The translations under genes and the position numbers were made by a program. Shown piece after piece: positions 19,901 to 29,193 of a stretch of DNA of 64,000 nucleotides (position 1 is its first letter; every line of letters begins with the position of its first letter). The stretch covers positions 1 through 64,000 of the forward strand of contig JAEUHY010000024.1 of the NCBI GenBank assembly GCA_016795325.1. The letters are read 5' to 3'. This DNA is from Planctomycetota bacterium (GTDB lineage Bacteria; Planctomycetota; UBA1135; GCA-002686595). Below the pieces are notes generated by a model. That model made no database searches. It was not told the DNA's origin and saw only the letters and a list, made by a program, of their open reading frames with translations.

Positions 19901-21661
19901 TCAGGGACCGACGACGAACTCCAGCGCATCGCTGAGGAACGTCGTCGCGACCACGCCCTGCGGATCGCGGCCCCAGCACTGCACGTCGACGCGCTGTCCG
20001 ACGATGTTCAGGGCCGGATGCGGCGCCACGCCGAGCAGGCCCTTGGAGTACGCGTTGAAGTCGAGCGCGTAGTGCCCCGAGCAGTCACTCACGCTCACCG
20101 GATTGCCGCCCGAGTTCATCACCGGCGTGCGCACCACCGGCGTCAGCATGCAGAACGTGCCGCCGCCGAAGGGAACAGCTTGGCGTCCGCCGAAACCATA
20201 GAAAAACAGGCCGAATTTGTTGTTGGGCACGTCGTCGCACGTCACGACGAATCCAACGTTCTGGCTCACGCGCGGCAGGCCGACGGAGCTCATGCTCGGC
20301 TCGCAGCCGCCGCTGGTCAGCGAGGAGCTGCAGTACGTGAGCGGGTCGGCGTACAGCGTGCGCAGGAACACGTCCGTGCGATCGTTGGTGTCGCCCGGCA
20401 CGAGGTTCGCCGCCGAGGAATGGAACGCGACGAGCGAGCCATCCGCGTTGAGGCACGGCCGCAGCGAGGCCCCGTCGCCGCCGACCGCCGGCCCGCTGGC
20501 GCTCGAGACGTAGTAGGTCTCGCCACGCGTCATGTCGCGCACGTAGCTCGACTGGAACGTGCTGCCGACCGAAGCGAGGTTCGGGGCCGAACTCGTGAAG
20601 GCGACGAAGCGGCCATCGCCGGAGACACTCGGCTCGAACGAGTGGCCGAAGCCGCTGAAGCCGCCGCCGTGCGCGCCGCTCACGTGCCGTAGCACGTTCA
20701 AGCTCCGGTCGACGAGGTACACCTCGGAGGAGCCGTTGGTGTCACCGAACACGAAGTTCGTCGCGCGCGTGGTGAAGGCCACGTAGCGGCCGCTCGCAGA
20801 GATCGAAGGCTGCCAGGACTCGTCGTTGCCGAGCGCTCCCAGCGGCACGCGGCTGACGAGCATCGTGCCCAGCCCGCCCCACATGTCGCGCACGAACACG
20901 TCGCACTCTCCGTTGGTGTCGCCCGCGACAAGGTTGGTGGCCGTGCTCTGGAACGCGATGAAGCGGCCGTCGTCGGAAATGCTCGCACTGCTGGCCGAGC
21001 TGTCGGCCGCCGCCCCCGCCAGACCGCGCGAAACCAATTGGAACGAGCCGTTCTGGAAGTCGCGCACGTACACGTCGAGCGTCGCGTTGGTGTCCTGCGG
21101 CGAGTACTGGTTGCTCGTGGTGTGGAAGGCCACGTAGCGCCCGTCGTACGACACCGCCGGCTTGCGCGACTCGCCCGATCCCGCGAACGCGCTGCCCGGA
21201 CTGGAGCTCACGCGCGTCAGCGCACCCGTGAGCAGGTCCTTGAGCATCACGTCCGATTCGCCGTTGAGATCGAACCCGACAAAGTTCGTCGCGTGCGTGG
21301 CGAACGCCACCCAACGACCGTCCCCGGAGATCGCGGCGTCAAAGGACGTCCCGTTGCCCAGCGAGCCGGCCGCCGACGTGCTGGCGAGGAGGAGTTGATC
21401 GAGGCTTCGATCGTAGACGTAGATGTCGGTGTGGCCGTTGGTGTCCGTCGGCAGCAGAGCCGCCGAGGTCTGGAACGCGATCCGCTGGCCGTCGCGCGAG
21501 ATCGAAGGCTCGTAGGCGCCCTGGAGGACCTGCTGACCGGCGGAGTCGAGGCTGATGCGCTCGGTTACGCCATTGGTTCCGCCCGCGGCCGAGACGAGGC
21601 CGGCGACGAGCGCGCAGGTGCAGGTGGTGGCAAGCACGGTTCGGAGCATGGAGTGCGACAT
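19901..21661 (-). CDS. Secreted PD40/WD40-like beta-propeller protein with conserved C-terminal module (paralogue B)
   Basis: The 586-residue protein starts at ATG 21661 (MSHSMLRTVL) with a signal peptide ending around GLVSAAGG. Propeller repeats (GDGRWVAFATHATNF, DGRYVAFHTTSNQY and others) occupy roughly residues 35-430. The C-terminal module (YCSSSLTSGGCEPSMSS to ALEFVVGP) is nearly identical to that of paralogue C, and both 3' ends share long stretches of DNA sequence, pointing to recent duplication or gene conversion. The gene has its own terminator downstream. The function is unknown; it is most likely a surface or secreted binding protein. Confidence 0.85.
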   Translation of the reverse strand: MSHSMLRTVLATTCTCALVAGLVSAAGGTNGVTERISLDSAGQQVLQGAYEPSISRDGQRIAFQTSAALLPTDTNGHTDIYVYDRSLDQLLLASTSAAGSLGNGTSFDAAISGDGRWVAFATHATNFVGFDLNGESDVMLKDLLTGALTRVSSSPGSAFAGSGESRKPAVSYDGRYVAFHTTSNQYSPQDTNATLDVYVRDFQNGSFQLVSRGLAGAAADSSASSASISDDGRFIAFQSTATNLVAGDTNGECDVFVRDMWGGLGTMLVSRVPLGALGNDESWQPSISASGRYVAFTTRATNFVFGDTNGSSEVYLVDRSLNVLRHVSGAHGGGFSGFGHSFEPSVSGDGRFVAFTSSAPNLASVGSTFQSSYVRDMTRGETYYVSSASGPAVGGDGASLRPCLNADGSLVAFHSSAANLVPGDTNDRTDVFLRTLYADPLTYCSSSLTSGGCEPSMSSVGLPRVSQNVGFVVTCDDVPNNKFGLFFYGFGGRQAVPFGGGTFCMLTPVVRTPVMNSGGNPVSVSDCSGHYALDFNAYSKGLLGVAPHPALNIVGQRVDVQCWGRDPQGVVATTFLSDALEFVVGP

Positions 21662-21823
21662 GGAGATGGAACCCTTGGAGTGAATGGGGACTGAGCAGGT
21701 CACGGGCGTGAGCGGCAGATACGCCGCGCCCACGCTTCCATCGGGACTGACCCGTTCGTGTTTCGCGCTCGCGCCGGCGAAGGACTGGGAATCGCACTGC
21801 GCGAGGTGCGGGCCCGAAACGGC

Positions 21824-21862
21824 GCGCGGGCGCGATGCAGCAACGCCGCACCGCGCCCGCGC
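21824..21862 (-). terminator. Hairpin after propeller paralogue C
   Basis: GCGCGGGCGCG (21824-21834) pairs perfectly with 21852-21862 across a 17-nt loop, starting about 25 nt after the stop at 21887 on the minus strand. It is followed by only a short T-run (GTTTCG), so it is a weaker terminator than the one at 19829. Confidence 0.55.
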
Positions 21863-21886
21863 AGGCTCAGAACGCCGGTCGCCGCG

Positions 21887-23638
21887 TCAGGGGCCCACGA
21901 CGAACTCCAGCGCATCGCTGAGGAACGTCGTGGCCACCGCGCCCTGCGGATCGCGGCCCCAGCACTGCACCGCAACACGCTGGCCGACGATGTTCAGCGC
22001 CGGATGCGGCGCGACGCCGAGCAAGCCCTTGGCGTAGGCGTTGAAGTCGATCGCGTACTGCCCGGAGCAGTCGTTCACGCTGACCGGATTGCCGCCCGAG
22101 TTGGTCACCGGGGTGCGCACCACCGGCGTCAGCATGCAGAACGTTCCGCCGCCGAAGGGCACGGCTTGACGACCGCCGAAGCCGTAGAAGAACAGGCCGA
22201 ACTTGTTGTTGGGCACGTCGCTGCAGCCCACGAGGAACCCGGCGTTCTGGCTCACACGCGGCAGGCCCACGGAGCTCATGCTCGGCTCGCAACCGCCGCT
22301 GGTCAGCGAGGAGGTGCAGTACGTGAGCGGATCGGCGTAGAGCGTGCGCACGAACACGTCGCCTTGCAGGTTGACGTCCCCCGCGACGAGGTTGGTCGCA
22401 ACGGAGTCGAAGGCGACCACGGAGCCATCGCCGTTGAGGCTCGGCCGGTAGCTCGCGCCGTTGGGCAACGCGGCGATGCCGCTCGCGCGCGACGCCAAGC
22501 GCGTGACGCCCGAGTTCAGTTCACGCACGTACACCGCGAGGAATGCCGGACCGCCGCCGATCAGCTCGGGCGCGGAACTCACGAAAGCGATCGACTGGCC
22601 GTCCGCGGAGAGCGACGCATCGCCGCCGCCCGAGCTTGCGAACGCGCCGTTGGGCGTTGCACTGACGTGATTCAGCACGTTCAGGGTGCGATCGAACACG
22701 AAAGCGTCTTCCGCGCCGTTCGCGTCGCCGGCCTTGAAGTTCGTCGCGAAGGTGTTGAACGCGACGTAGCGCCCGTCGGCGGAGAGCGTCGGCGCGTACG
22801 AAGCGTCGTTGCCGATCGCGCCGCCGGGAACGCGGCTGACGAGGGTGAGCGCGCCGGTCTGCAAGTCGCGCACGAACACGTCCGACTCCGCGTTGGTGTC
22901 GCCGAAGGCGAAGTTGCTCGCGTCGCTGTGGAACACGACGTAACGGCCGTTATCGGAGATCTGCGCGTGCGTGGAGCTGCCGTTGCCCTGCGCGAAGAAG
23001 CCCACGGAGACGAGCGTGAACGTGTCGAGCTGCATGTCGCGCACGTAGACGTCGAAAACGCTGTTGGCGTCGAGCGCCGAGTAGTCCTCGGAGTAGGTGT
23101 CGAACACCACGTAGCGACCGTCGAACGACACGTGCGGGCGACGCCCGCCTTCGTCCGCGGCGGCGAATTCGCTGGGCAACTGGGTGACCCGCTCGAGCGC
23201 GCCGGTCTGCAGGTCGCGCAGCATCACATCCCAATCGCCGTTGAAGTCCAAACCGCTGACGTTGCTCGCCAGCGTCTCGTACGCGACCCAACGTCCGTCG
23301 CCGGAGATCGACACGTGGCGCGACGGTCCGTTGGCAGAGAAGCCAAGCGACGTGTAGCTGACGAACGTCAACGTCCCGCTGCTGCGGTCGAACACGTAGA
23401 TGTCCGTGTGGCCGTTGGTGTCCGCAGGTACGAGGGCTGCGTCGCTTTCGAAGGCGATGCGCTGCCCGTCGCGCGAAATCGAAGCGCCCCTGGAGGCCGC
23501 AAAAACCTGCTGGCCGAGGTTCGTGAGGCTCACGCGCTGGGTCGTGCCGTTGGCGCCGCCGCCGGCGAAAGCGCTCGACGCGCACAGGATGGAGGCGCCC
23601 AGGGCGCGGAAAAAGCTGCAGGAAGTGAGGTGCGACAT
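21887..23638 (-). CDS. Secreted PD40/WD40-like beta-propeller protein with conserved C-terminal module (paralogue C)
   Basis: From ATG 23638 (MSHLTSCSFF) the protein has 583 residues: a signal peptide ending near ASSAFAGG, propeller repeats over about 35-430 (SRDGQRIAFESDAALVP, DGRYVAFNTFATNF), and the C-terminal module with YCTSSLTSGGCEPSMSS and ending ALEFVVGP. The open frame extends 184 codons further upstream into the peptidase gene, but that part is an antisense shadow. Paralogues A, B and C lie head to tail with about 215-225 bp between them, each gap long enough for its own promoter. Confidence 0.85.
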   Translation of the reverse strand: MSHLTSCSFFRALGASILCASSAFAGGGANGTTQRVSLTNLGQQVFAASRGASISRDGQRIAFESDAALVPADTNGHTDIYVFDRSSGTLTFVSYTSLGFSANGPSRHVSISGDGRWVAYETLASNVSGLDFNGDWDVMLRDLQTGALERVTQLPSEFAAADEGGRRPHVSFDGRYVVFDTYSEDYSALDANSVFDVYVRDMQLDTFTLVSVGFFAQGNGSSTHAQISDNGRYVVFHSDASNFAFGDTNAESDVFVRDLQTGALTLVSRVPGGAIGNDASYAPTLSADGRYVAFNTFATNFKAGDANGAEDAFVFDRTLNVLNHVSATPNGAFASSGGGDASLSADGQSIAFVSSAPELIGGGPAFLAVYVRELNSGVTRLASRASGIAALPNGASYRPSLNGDGSVVAFDSVATNLVAGDVNLQGDVFVRTLYADPLTYCTSSLTSGGCEPSMSSVGLPRVSQNAGFLVGCSDVPNNKFGLFFYGFGGRQAVPFGGGTFCMLTPVVRTPVTNSGGNPVSVNDCSGQYAIDFNAYAKGLLGVAPHPALNIVGQRVAVQCWGRDPQGAVATTFLSDALEFVVGP

Positions 23639-23718
23639 GGATGGCGAAGCTCGATGGAAGTGCGAAAATCGGCCGTGCGGCCGGCTACACCACCCATCGG
23701 GACTCGCCGCCCGACATT

Positions 23719-26187
23719 TCAGGGCCGTCGCGGTTCGACCCCGTAGAGCTTGCGCACGAAGAAGTCCTGCGTCCGCCGCCAACCGTACGGCGTTCCACCC
23801 GCGCCGTGCCCGACGCCCGGCATGACGAGCAGCTCGAAGTCCTTGTCGGCGCGGATCAGCGCGTCGACGACCTGCAGCGTCGAACTGGGATCGACGTTGT
23901 CGTCGAGCTCCCCCACGATCAGGAGCAGCTCTCCGCGCAGCCGCGCCGCGTGCGCGACGTTGCTCGAAGCCTCGTAGTGCGCCTCGACGGGCCAGCTCAT
24001 CCACAGCTCGTTCCACCACACCTTGTCCATGCGGTTGTCGTGGCAACCGCAGTCGGCGACGGCCGCGCGGTACACGTCGCCGTGGTCGAGCAGCGCGCGC
24101 AGCGCGTTCTGCCCGCCCGCCGATCCGCCGTAGATCCCCACGCGCGCCAGATCCACTTCGGGGTGCGCCGCCGCGAGCGCACGCAACCATGCGACCCGGT
24201 CGGGAAAGCCCGCGTCGGCGAGGTTCTTCCAGGCGACATCGTGGAACGCCTTCGAGCGCCAGTTCGTGCCCTGACCATCGAGTTGCACGACGAGGAAACC
24301 CAGCTCCGCGAGTTCCTGCGCGTGCCCGTGGCGCACAGCGAACTCGACCGGCGCGTGGGCGTCGTGCGGCCCGGCGTAGATTTCCTCCACCAGCGCGTAC
24401 TTGCGCGCCGGATCGAAATTCATCGGCCGGAACACCACACCCCAGATGTCCGTTGCGCCGTCGCGGCCCTTGGCGACGAAACGTTGCGGCGCGCGCCAGC
24501 CTCGCTCACGCAAGCGCGACGTGTCCGCGCGCGCGAGCTCGCACACGAGCCCCCCGTCGCTCGACCTGCGCAGTTCCCACACCGGCGGCGCGTCGACGCG
24601 CGAGTAGCGATCGACGTAGAAGCGACCGTCGGGCGAAAACGTCACGGCGTGCGAACCATCGCCCTGCGTGAGCTCGACGGGCGCGCCGCCGTCGTAGCTC
24701 ACGCGCACGAAATGATCGTGGTACGGGCTCTCGCCCGCGCGCCGGCCGCGCACGCGCAGCAGCAGCGTGCGCTGCGCATCGTCGACGGACTCGACGCTGC
24801 GCACGACCCACTCGCCGCTCGTCACGGCGCCGAGCACCGCTCCGCTCGCCGCGTCGATGCGGTAGATGTGGTTCCAACCGCTGCGCTCGCTCATCCACAG
24901 CAGCTCGCGCCCTCCGTCCACGCGGTGCGCGAAGGTCTTGTGCGCGTAGTCGAAGAACGTCGCGCAGGTTTCGTCGACCAGCGCGCGCACGGACCCATCC
25001 TGCGCCTCGACACGCAGCCAGCGCATCACGCGATGGCCGCGCTGGTTGTAGAGGAACGAAAAACTGCGCGAGTCGTCCGCCCAGGCGAGCTCGTCGATCG
25101 ACCAGGGATTGTCGAAAAGCTCGCGCGAAAGCGGCTTCTCTGCGCCGCTTGCCGCGTCGAAAAGATGCGGAAACGCCTGGGGAAGCGGATCGCCCGGCTT
25201 GAGGTAGGGATAACTGCGCGACTTGGGCTGCAGCTGATCGCGCGGCGAACTCTCGACAAGTTGCACCTGCCGGTCGCCGCCCGCTTTGCGCTTCCAAGCG
25301 ACGAAGTGCGACGCATCCGGCGCCCACTGGATCGGTCCGCTCCAGCGCTCCGATTCGCGCCCGTTGTGCGTGAGCCGCCGCGGCTCGCCGCCGTCGCGCA
25401 CGAGCTCGAGGTTGTGCTCGCGCACGCGCACGAGCGCGGTTCCATCCGGTGAACGACCCGGCTGCGGAGCGCGCGAACGCTCCTCGCGCGGCGGCAACGG
25501 CGCGCCGTCGCCGATGCGAATGCGCGGAGTTCCGACGCGTGCACGCGCTGCGCCGAGCTCGCGGCCTTCCAGATCCAGGAACAGCCAGTTGTGTCCGTCG
25601 TAGGTGCTCTGCGCGCGCGTCGCGCCCGCTTCGAGCCGGCCGTACGAGCGCCGCGCTCCGCCGCCGTCGATCCACACCAGCTCCACCGCCGCGCCGCGTT
25701 CGTTGACGAACTCCACCGCGCAGGGCTCGCCGTTTTCGCTCGGGCCCAGATCGTCGCTCAGCTCGCTGGTGCGCTGCGCCGTCCGGGAGAGTTCGAGCAC
25801 TCCGCTGAGCGGACGCCACACGACGTCGCGCTCGCCCAGTCGCGCGCCGAACTCGTCGCGCCCGTAGGCGACCACGCGCGAGAGCTCTCCGCTCCAGCCT
25901 TGCTCCCGCGCCGCGGCGGCGAAGCGCTCGTCGAACAAGCTGCGCACGACGCCGCGCTCGGCGTCGACCAGCCGCCAGTGCTCGTGTCCTTCGCGACGTT
26001 CGTCGCGAAACCAGGCCAGCGGCGCGCCGTCGATCCAGTGCACGTCGACACGCGCGTTGATGAGCCCGCCGCGCCAGCGCTCGCCCAGCGACGCGGCGCG
26101 CTCGTAGTCGGCGCGCGAACCCTGCGCCGCGAGCGGCGCCGTCGGAACGAACAGAGCGAGGACGAAGAGCAGGACGCGCTGGAACAT
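23719..26187 (-). CDS. Secreted S9 family peptidase (DPP IV-like prolyl peptidase)
   Basis: The 822-residue protein has a signal peptide (cleavage near PLAAQG), an N-terminal eight-bladed-type DPP IV propeller domain (about 50-560) and a C-terminal alpha/beta-hydrolase peptidase domain (about 570-815). The catalytic Ser is in GIYGGSAGGQN (Ser689), the Asp in GELDDNVDP (near 763) and the His in PGVGHGAGG (near 793). Such enzymes remove dipeptides or cut after proline in exported peptides. Its last codons are 80 bp upstream of propeller paralogue C on the same strand. Confidence 0.93.
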   Translation of the reverse strand: MFQRVLLFVLALFVPTAPLAAQGSRADYERAASLGERWRGGLINARVDVHWIDGAPLAWFRDERREGHEHWRLVDAERGVVRSLFDERFAAAAREQGWSGELSRVVAYGRDEFGARLGERDVVWRPLSGVLELSRTAQRTSELSDDLGPSENGEPCAVEFVNERGAAVELVWIDGGGARRSYGRLEAGATRAQSTYDGHNWLFLDLEGRELGAARARVGTPRIRIGDGAPLPPREERSRAPQPGRSPDGTALVRVREHNLELVRDGGEPRRLTHNGRESERWSGPIQWAPDASHFVAWKRKAGGDRQVQLVESSPRDQLQPKSRSYPYLKPGDPLPQAFPHLFDAASGAEKPLSRELFDNPWSIDELAWADDSRSFSFLYNQRGHRVMRWLRVEAQDGSVRALVDETCATFFDYAHKTFAHRVDGGRELLWMSERSGWNHIYRIDAASGAVLGAVTSGEWVVRSVESVDDAQRTLLLRVRGRRAGESPYHDHFVRVSYDGGAPVELTQGDGSHAVTFSPDGRFYVDRYSRVDAPPVWELRRSSDGGLVCELARADTSRLRERGWRAPQRFVAKGRDGATDIWGVVFRPMNFDPARKYALVEEIYAGPHDAHAPVEFAVRHGHAQELAELGFLVVQLDGQGTNWRSKAFHDVAWKNLADAGFPDRVAWLRALAAAHPEVDLARVGIYGGSAGGQNALRALLDHGDVYRAAVADCGCHDNRMDKVWWNELWMSWPVEAHYEASSNVAHAARLRGELLLIVGELDDNVDPSSTLQVVDALIRADKDFELLVMPGVGHGAGGTPYGWRRTQDFFVRKLYGVEPRRP

Positions 26188-26228
26188 GCAGCTGCCCAGC
26201 TTATGCGGCCGCGCTACGCTCTAGCGCC

Positions 26229-26834
26229 GTGCTGCTGCTCGTCGACAACTACGACTCGTTCACCTGGAATCTGCACCAGGCGCTCGTGAGCCTTGACGTG
26301 GAGGTTCGCGTCGTGCGCAACGACGCGCTCAGCGCTCGCGCGGCGCTCGAGTCGGGCGCGTGTGGCGTGATCTTGAGCCCTGGCCCGGGACGGCCCGAAG
26401 ATTCGGGCATCTGCCCGGAGCTGCTCCGCAGCGCGCCCGACACGTTGCCAATCCTCGGCGTGTGCCTGGGCCACCAGGCGCTCGTGCTCGAATGCGGCGG
26501 CGTGGTCGAACGCGATGCGAGCCCCGTCCACGGCCGCGCGACGCGCAGCGAGCACGACAGCTCGGAGCTCTTCGAAGGAGTGCCCTCACCGTTCGACGTC
26601 GGTCGGTACCACTCGCTCCACGCGTTGCGCAGCAGCTTGCCGCGCGAGCTCGTCGCCAGCGCCTGGACCCTCGACGGCCGTGTGATGGCAGTGCGCCATG
26701 TCGCACTGCCGCGCTGGGGCGTCCAGTTCCATCCCGAGTCGATCCTCACGCCGCATGGACCGCGGTTGCTCGCGAACTTCGCGCGGCGGTGCGGCGAGCG
26801 ACTCCACGGCGAGGCGCCCTCGATCCTGCGCTGA
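26229..26834 (+). CDS. pabA: Anthranilate/aminodeoxychorismate synthase glutamine amidotransferase subunit
   Basis: The 201-residue protein starts at GTG 26229 (LLLVDNYDSFTWNL). It is a class I glutamine amidotransferase with the nucleophile Cys79 in GVCLGHQ, the His168/Glu170 pair in FHPES, and the oxyanion block SPGPGRPED. It delivers ammonia from glutamine to chorismate for tryptophan or folate synthesis. The partner subunit (TrpE or PabB) is not adjacent, so PabA and TrpG cannot be told apart here; one protein may serve both. The start lies 41 bp from the divergent S9 peptidase gene. Confidence 0.88.
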   Translation: MLLLVDNYDSFTWNLHQALVSLDVEVRVVRNDALSARAALESGACGVILSPGPGRPEDSGICPELLRSAPDTLPILGVCLGHQALVLECGGVVERDASPVHGRATRSEHDSSELFEGVPSPFDVGRYHSLHALRSSLPRELVASAWTLDGRVMAVRHVALPRWGVQFHPESILTPHGPRLLANFARRCGERLHGEAPSILR

Positions 26835-26864
26835 CGCGGCGCCGCGTCAGGCGGCGCAAACGAA

Positions 26865-26899
26865 CGAGGCCGGGCGCCCGACGAAGGCGACCGGCCTCG
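26865..26899. terminator. Bidirectional hairpin between convergent genes
   Basis: CGAGGCCGG (26865-26873) pairs with CCGGCCTCG (26891-26899) across a 17-nt loop. Immediately before it an 18-nt perfect palindrome, TGACGCGGCGCCGCGTCA (26832-26849), begins with the stop codon of the amidotransferase gene. The two structures probably end transcription from the plus-strand gene and from the minus-strand gene ending at 26952. Confidence 0.6.
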
Positions 26900-26951
26900 A
26901 GTGTTCGTGCTCGCACGCGCATGCATCACGCGCCTGCGAGCGACGCGGCGA

Positions 26952-28091
26952 TCACGGCACGTAGGTCATCTCGACCGCGTCCGAGAGGTTGGTGGTCTTC
27001 GGGGCCGGCGGGTCACGAAACCAAGCCTGCGCATAAACCTTCTCGCCGAGCGACCAGGGTTGGCCGATCAAGCCGGTGTTCGCGGCTTGGAAGGCGTGCC
27101 AGTCGAGAGAGAACGCGCCGTTGCACTGCGCGGTCGTTCCGCCGGAGGCCTGGGCGCCGCTGCGCTGCGTGGGCGACTTGACGCACAGGAAGCTCGAGCT
27201 GCCCGGCGACCAAGGCAGCGGCGAGAAGCCGCTGTTGTCGATTCCGTAGAAGATCAGGCCCTGCTTCTGCCCCTCGATGTTCGCGGCGTTGAGGATGCAG
27301 CTCGTGGCGGCGCTCAAGCTCGGGTTGTCGCTCGCGGTGAGCGCGGGGACACACGCGTTCGTCGTCGTTCCCGCCGTGCAGTAGTTCGCCGGCGGCGGCG
27401 CGGCGGGCTTGATCTGCAGGCCGTTGAACGACGCGAAGGAGAAGGTGAGGAACTCGTGGCTGAGGTCGATCACCAGGTTCTGCCCGGCGGCTACCGCAAC
27501 GCGGTGCTTGGCGAACGTCTCGTTCTGGATGAACGTGCCGGCCCAATCGAGCGCGCCGACCGTTTGCAGAGGATCGATCGAGCCTGTGACGTCGACCAGC
27601 GTGTTCCACGGCACTCCGCCGTTGCCGGGCAAGTAGTTGTCCGGCGCGAAGCAGTACGTGTAGACCTCGTAGAAACCGGCGGCGAGCCCGCTCACGGTCA
27701 CCCTCACGCCGCTGTTCACGGCCGGCGACGCGAACGTCCCGCCGACGTCGAGGATGTCATCGAGCAAACGCTCGTCGCCGCCGATCGTGTTGGGGTTGTT
27801 CCAGTTGTAGCTGATCAGTCCGTTGTAGCCGTTCGGACCGGGCGTCACTTGCATCGTGACGCCGCTCGCAGCGCCGGCGAGCGAGGTGAGCGGCACAACC
27901 GCGGACGGCACGGCCGGCACGAAATGGTTCCAGGTTCCAGGCTGGCTCGCGGCCGCGCCGTACACCGCGGCGGGCACGCTGGCGGCGGACACTCCGACCT
28001 CGATGTTGAAACCTTGAGCGGCGGCGCTCGAGGCGCTGAGGGCGAGCAGCGAGAGCGACGCGCCGAGGTGCGCGGAGAAGTTGCGGTTCAT
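26952..28091 (-). CDS. Secreted protein with the shared Cys-containing C-terminal module
   Basis: From ATG 28091 (MNRNFSAHLG) the 379-residue protein has a signal peptide ending near SSAAAQGF. The N-terminal half (about 27-235) resembles a carbohydrate-binding or beta-sandwich region (GWxxNNP-type loops, VTVSGLAAGFYEVYTYCF, FTFSFASFNGLQI) but I cannot assign it to a named family. From about 237 comes a diverged copy of the module found in the three propeller paralogues: NYCTAGTTTNACVP, GLIFYG, FLCVKSP, LDWHAF and LSDAVEMTYVP. It is therefore another member of the same exported set. Confidence 0.75.
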   Translation of the reverse strand: MNRNFSAHLGASLSLLALSASSAAAQGFNIEVGVSAASVPAAVYGAAASQPGTWNHFVPAVPSAVVPLTSLAGAASGVTMQVTPGPNGYNGLISYNWNNPNTIGGDERLLDDILDVGGTFASPAVNSGVRVTVSGLAAGFYEVYTYCFAPDNYLPGNGGVPWNTLVDVTGSIDPLQTVGALDWAGTFIQNETFAKHRVAVAAGQNLVIDLSHEFLTFSFASFNGLQIKPAAPPPANYCTAGTTTNACVPALTASDNPSLSAATSCILNAANIEGQKQGLIFYGIDNSGFSPLPWSPGSSSFLCVKSPTQRSGAQASGGTTAQCNGAFSLDWHAFQAANTGLIGQPWSLGEKVYAQAWFRDPPAPKTTNLSDAVEMTYVP

Positions 28092-28395
28092 GGAATTCCT
28101 GAGTGAGCGGTGAGCGGTGGAAGGGCGCGCCTCGACACAGGTCGCAGCCGTGCGCCACGCTATGCGCAACGCGCGAGAGGCGCTAGCTGGAGCGGGCCAA
28201 GGTCGGGTCGCGGCGCCGACGAGCCGCACAGAGCGCGCACCGGGAGCGTGTGGTGCGCGTTCCCTCGCGAGTGAGGGCTGGGTGAAACTCGACACCACGT
28301 GCCCCCGCCGGCCGCGCCGCAATTCGCCAGCGCCCGTAGTCTCTCTCCGACTTTTCCGTCCCTCACCGCGCTTCCCGCGCAAGAAAGCCCACGTC
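28092..28395. other. Divergent intergenic region
   Basis: These 304 bases separate the secreted-protein gene (-) from the VOC gene (+) and must hold both promoters. I see no convincing -35/-10 pair, SD or RNA gene, and no strong inverted repeat. Confidence 0.5.
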
Positions 28396-29157
28396 ATGAG
28401 CACCTCCAACTGGAACCACCGCTTCGTTTGGCACGACCTGATGAGCACCGACGCCGCCAAGTCGGCCGCGTTCTATGCGGCGCTGATGGGTTGGCGCATC
28501 GAAGGCGTGCCGATGGGCGGCTTCACCTACCACATGCTGTTCACCGAGGCGGGCCCGATCGGCGGGATCGTCGAGGAGAAGGCCATCCCGATGTCGCACT
28601 GGATGCCGTACTGCGCCGTCGACAGCGTCGATGCCTCCGCGGCGCGCGTGAAGGAACTCGGCGGATCGCTGTGCGTGCCGCCGACCGACATCCCGAACAC
28701 AGGTCGTTTCGCGGTGGTCGGCGATCCGCAGGGCGCGTACTTCACACTCTACAAGGGTCTGCCGGAGTCCGCGGGCGCCGACCCCGACCTCGCGGCGCAC
28801 GGCCGCGTGTGTTGGAACGAGCTGATGACCACGGACCTCGACGGAGCGCAACGCTTCTACAGCGCGCTGCTGGGCTGGCGGCCCGAGTTCATGGACATGG
28901 GTCCGATGGGCAAGTACCACGTCCAGATGGTCGGCGCGACGCACGCCGGCGGGATCATGAAGAACCCCGTGCCCGGCGCACCCGCGTGGTGGTGTGTGTA
29001 CTTCACGGTGAACGATCTTTCGAAGTCGACCGAGCACGCGCGCGCGCTCGGGGCCGAAGTGCTGATGAACAACGAGGAAATCCCGAACATCGGGCGCTTC
29101 TCCATGCTCAAGGATCCGCTCGGCGCACTGCTCGCGCTGTTCCAGAACCGCGGTTGA
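28396..29157 (+). CDS. Two-domain VOC (glyoxalase-fold) family protein
   Basis: The ATG at 28396 begins MSTSNWNHRFVWHDLM; the longer open frame upstream is not protein-like. The 253-residue protein consists of two VOC domains in tandem, about 8-120 and 134-250. Both contain the paired pattern FVWHDLMSTD / VCWNELMTTD, FYAALMGWR / FYSALLGWR and GRFAVVGDPQGA / GRFSMLKDPLGA. It resembles the CFP30/27-kDa-antigen-like VOC group annotated as putative hydroxylases or glyoxalases. The metal ligands and substrate cannot be assigned from sequence alone. Confidence 0.87.
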   Translation: MSTSNWNHRFVWHDLMSTDAAKSAAFYAALMGWRIEGVPMGGFTYHMLFTEAGPIGGIVEEKAIPMSHWMPYCAVDSVDASAARVKELGGSLCVPPTDIPNTGRFAVVGDPQGAYFTLYKGLPESAGADPDLAAHGRVCWNELMTTDLDGAQRFYSALLGWRPEFMDMGPMGKYHVQMVGATHAGGIMKNPVPGAPAWWCVYFTVNDLSKSTEHARALGAEVLMNNEEIPNIGRFSMLKDPLGALLALFQNRG

Positions 29158-29193
29158 GCGCGCAGCTGCGCCGTCAGTAGAGTGCGGGCGTCG

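Noticed and set aside
23639..24190. N-terminal extension of propeller paralogue C
   Set aside because: The extra 184 codons overlap the S9 peptidase gene on the same strand in another frame and lack protein-like composition; the ATG at 23638 gives a proper signal peptide.
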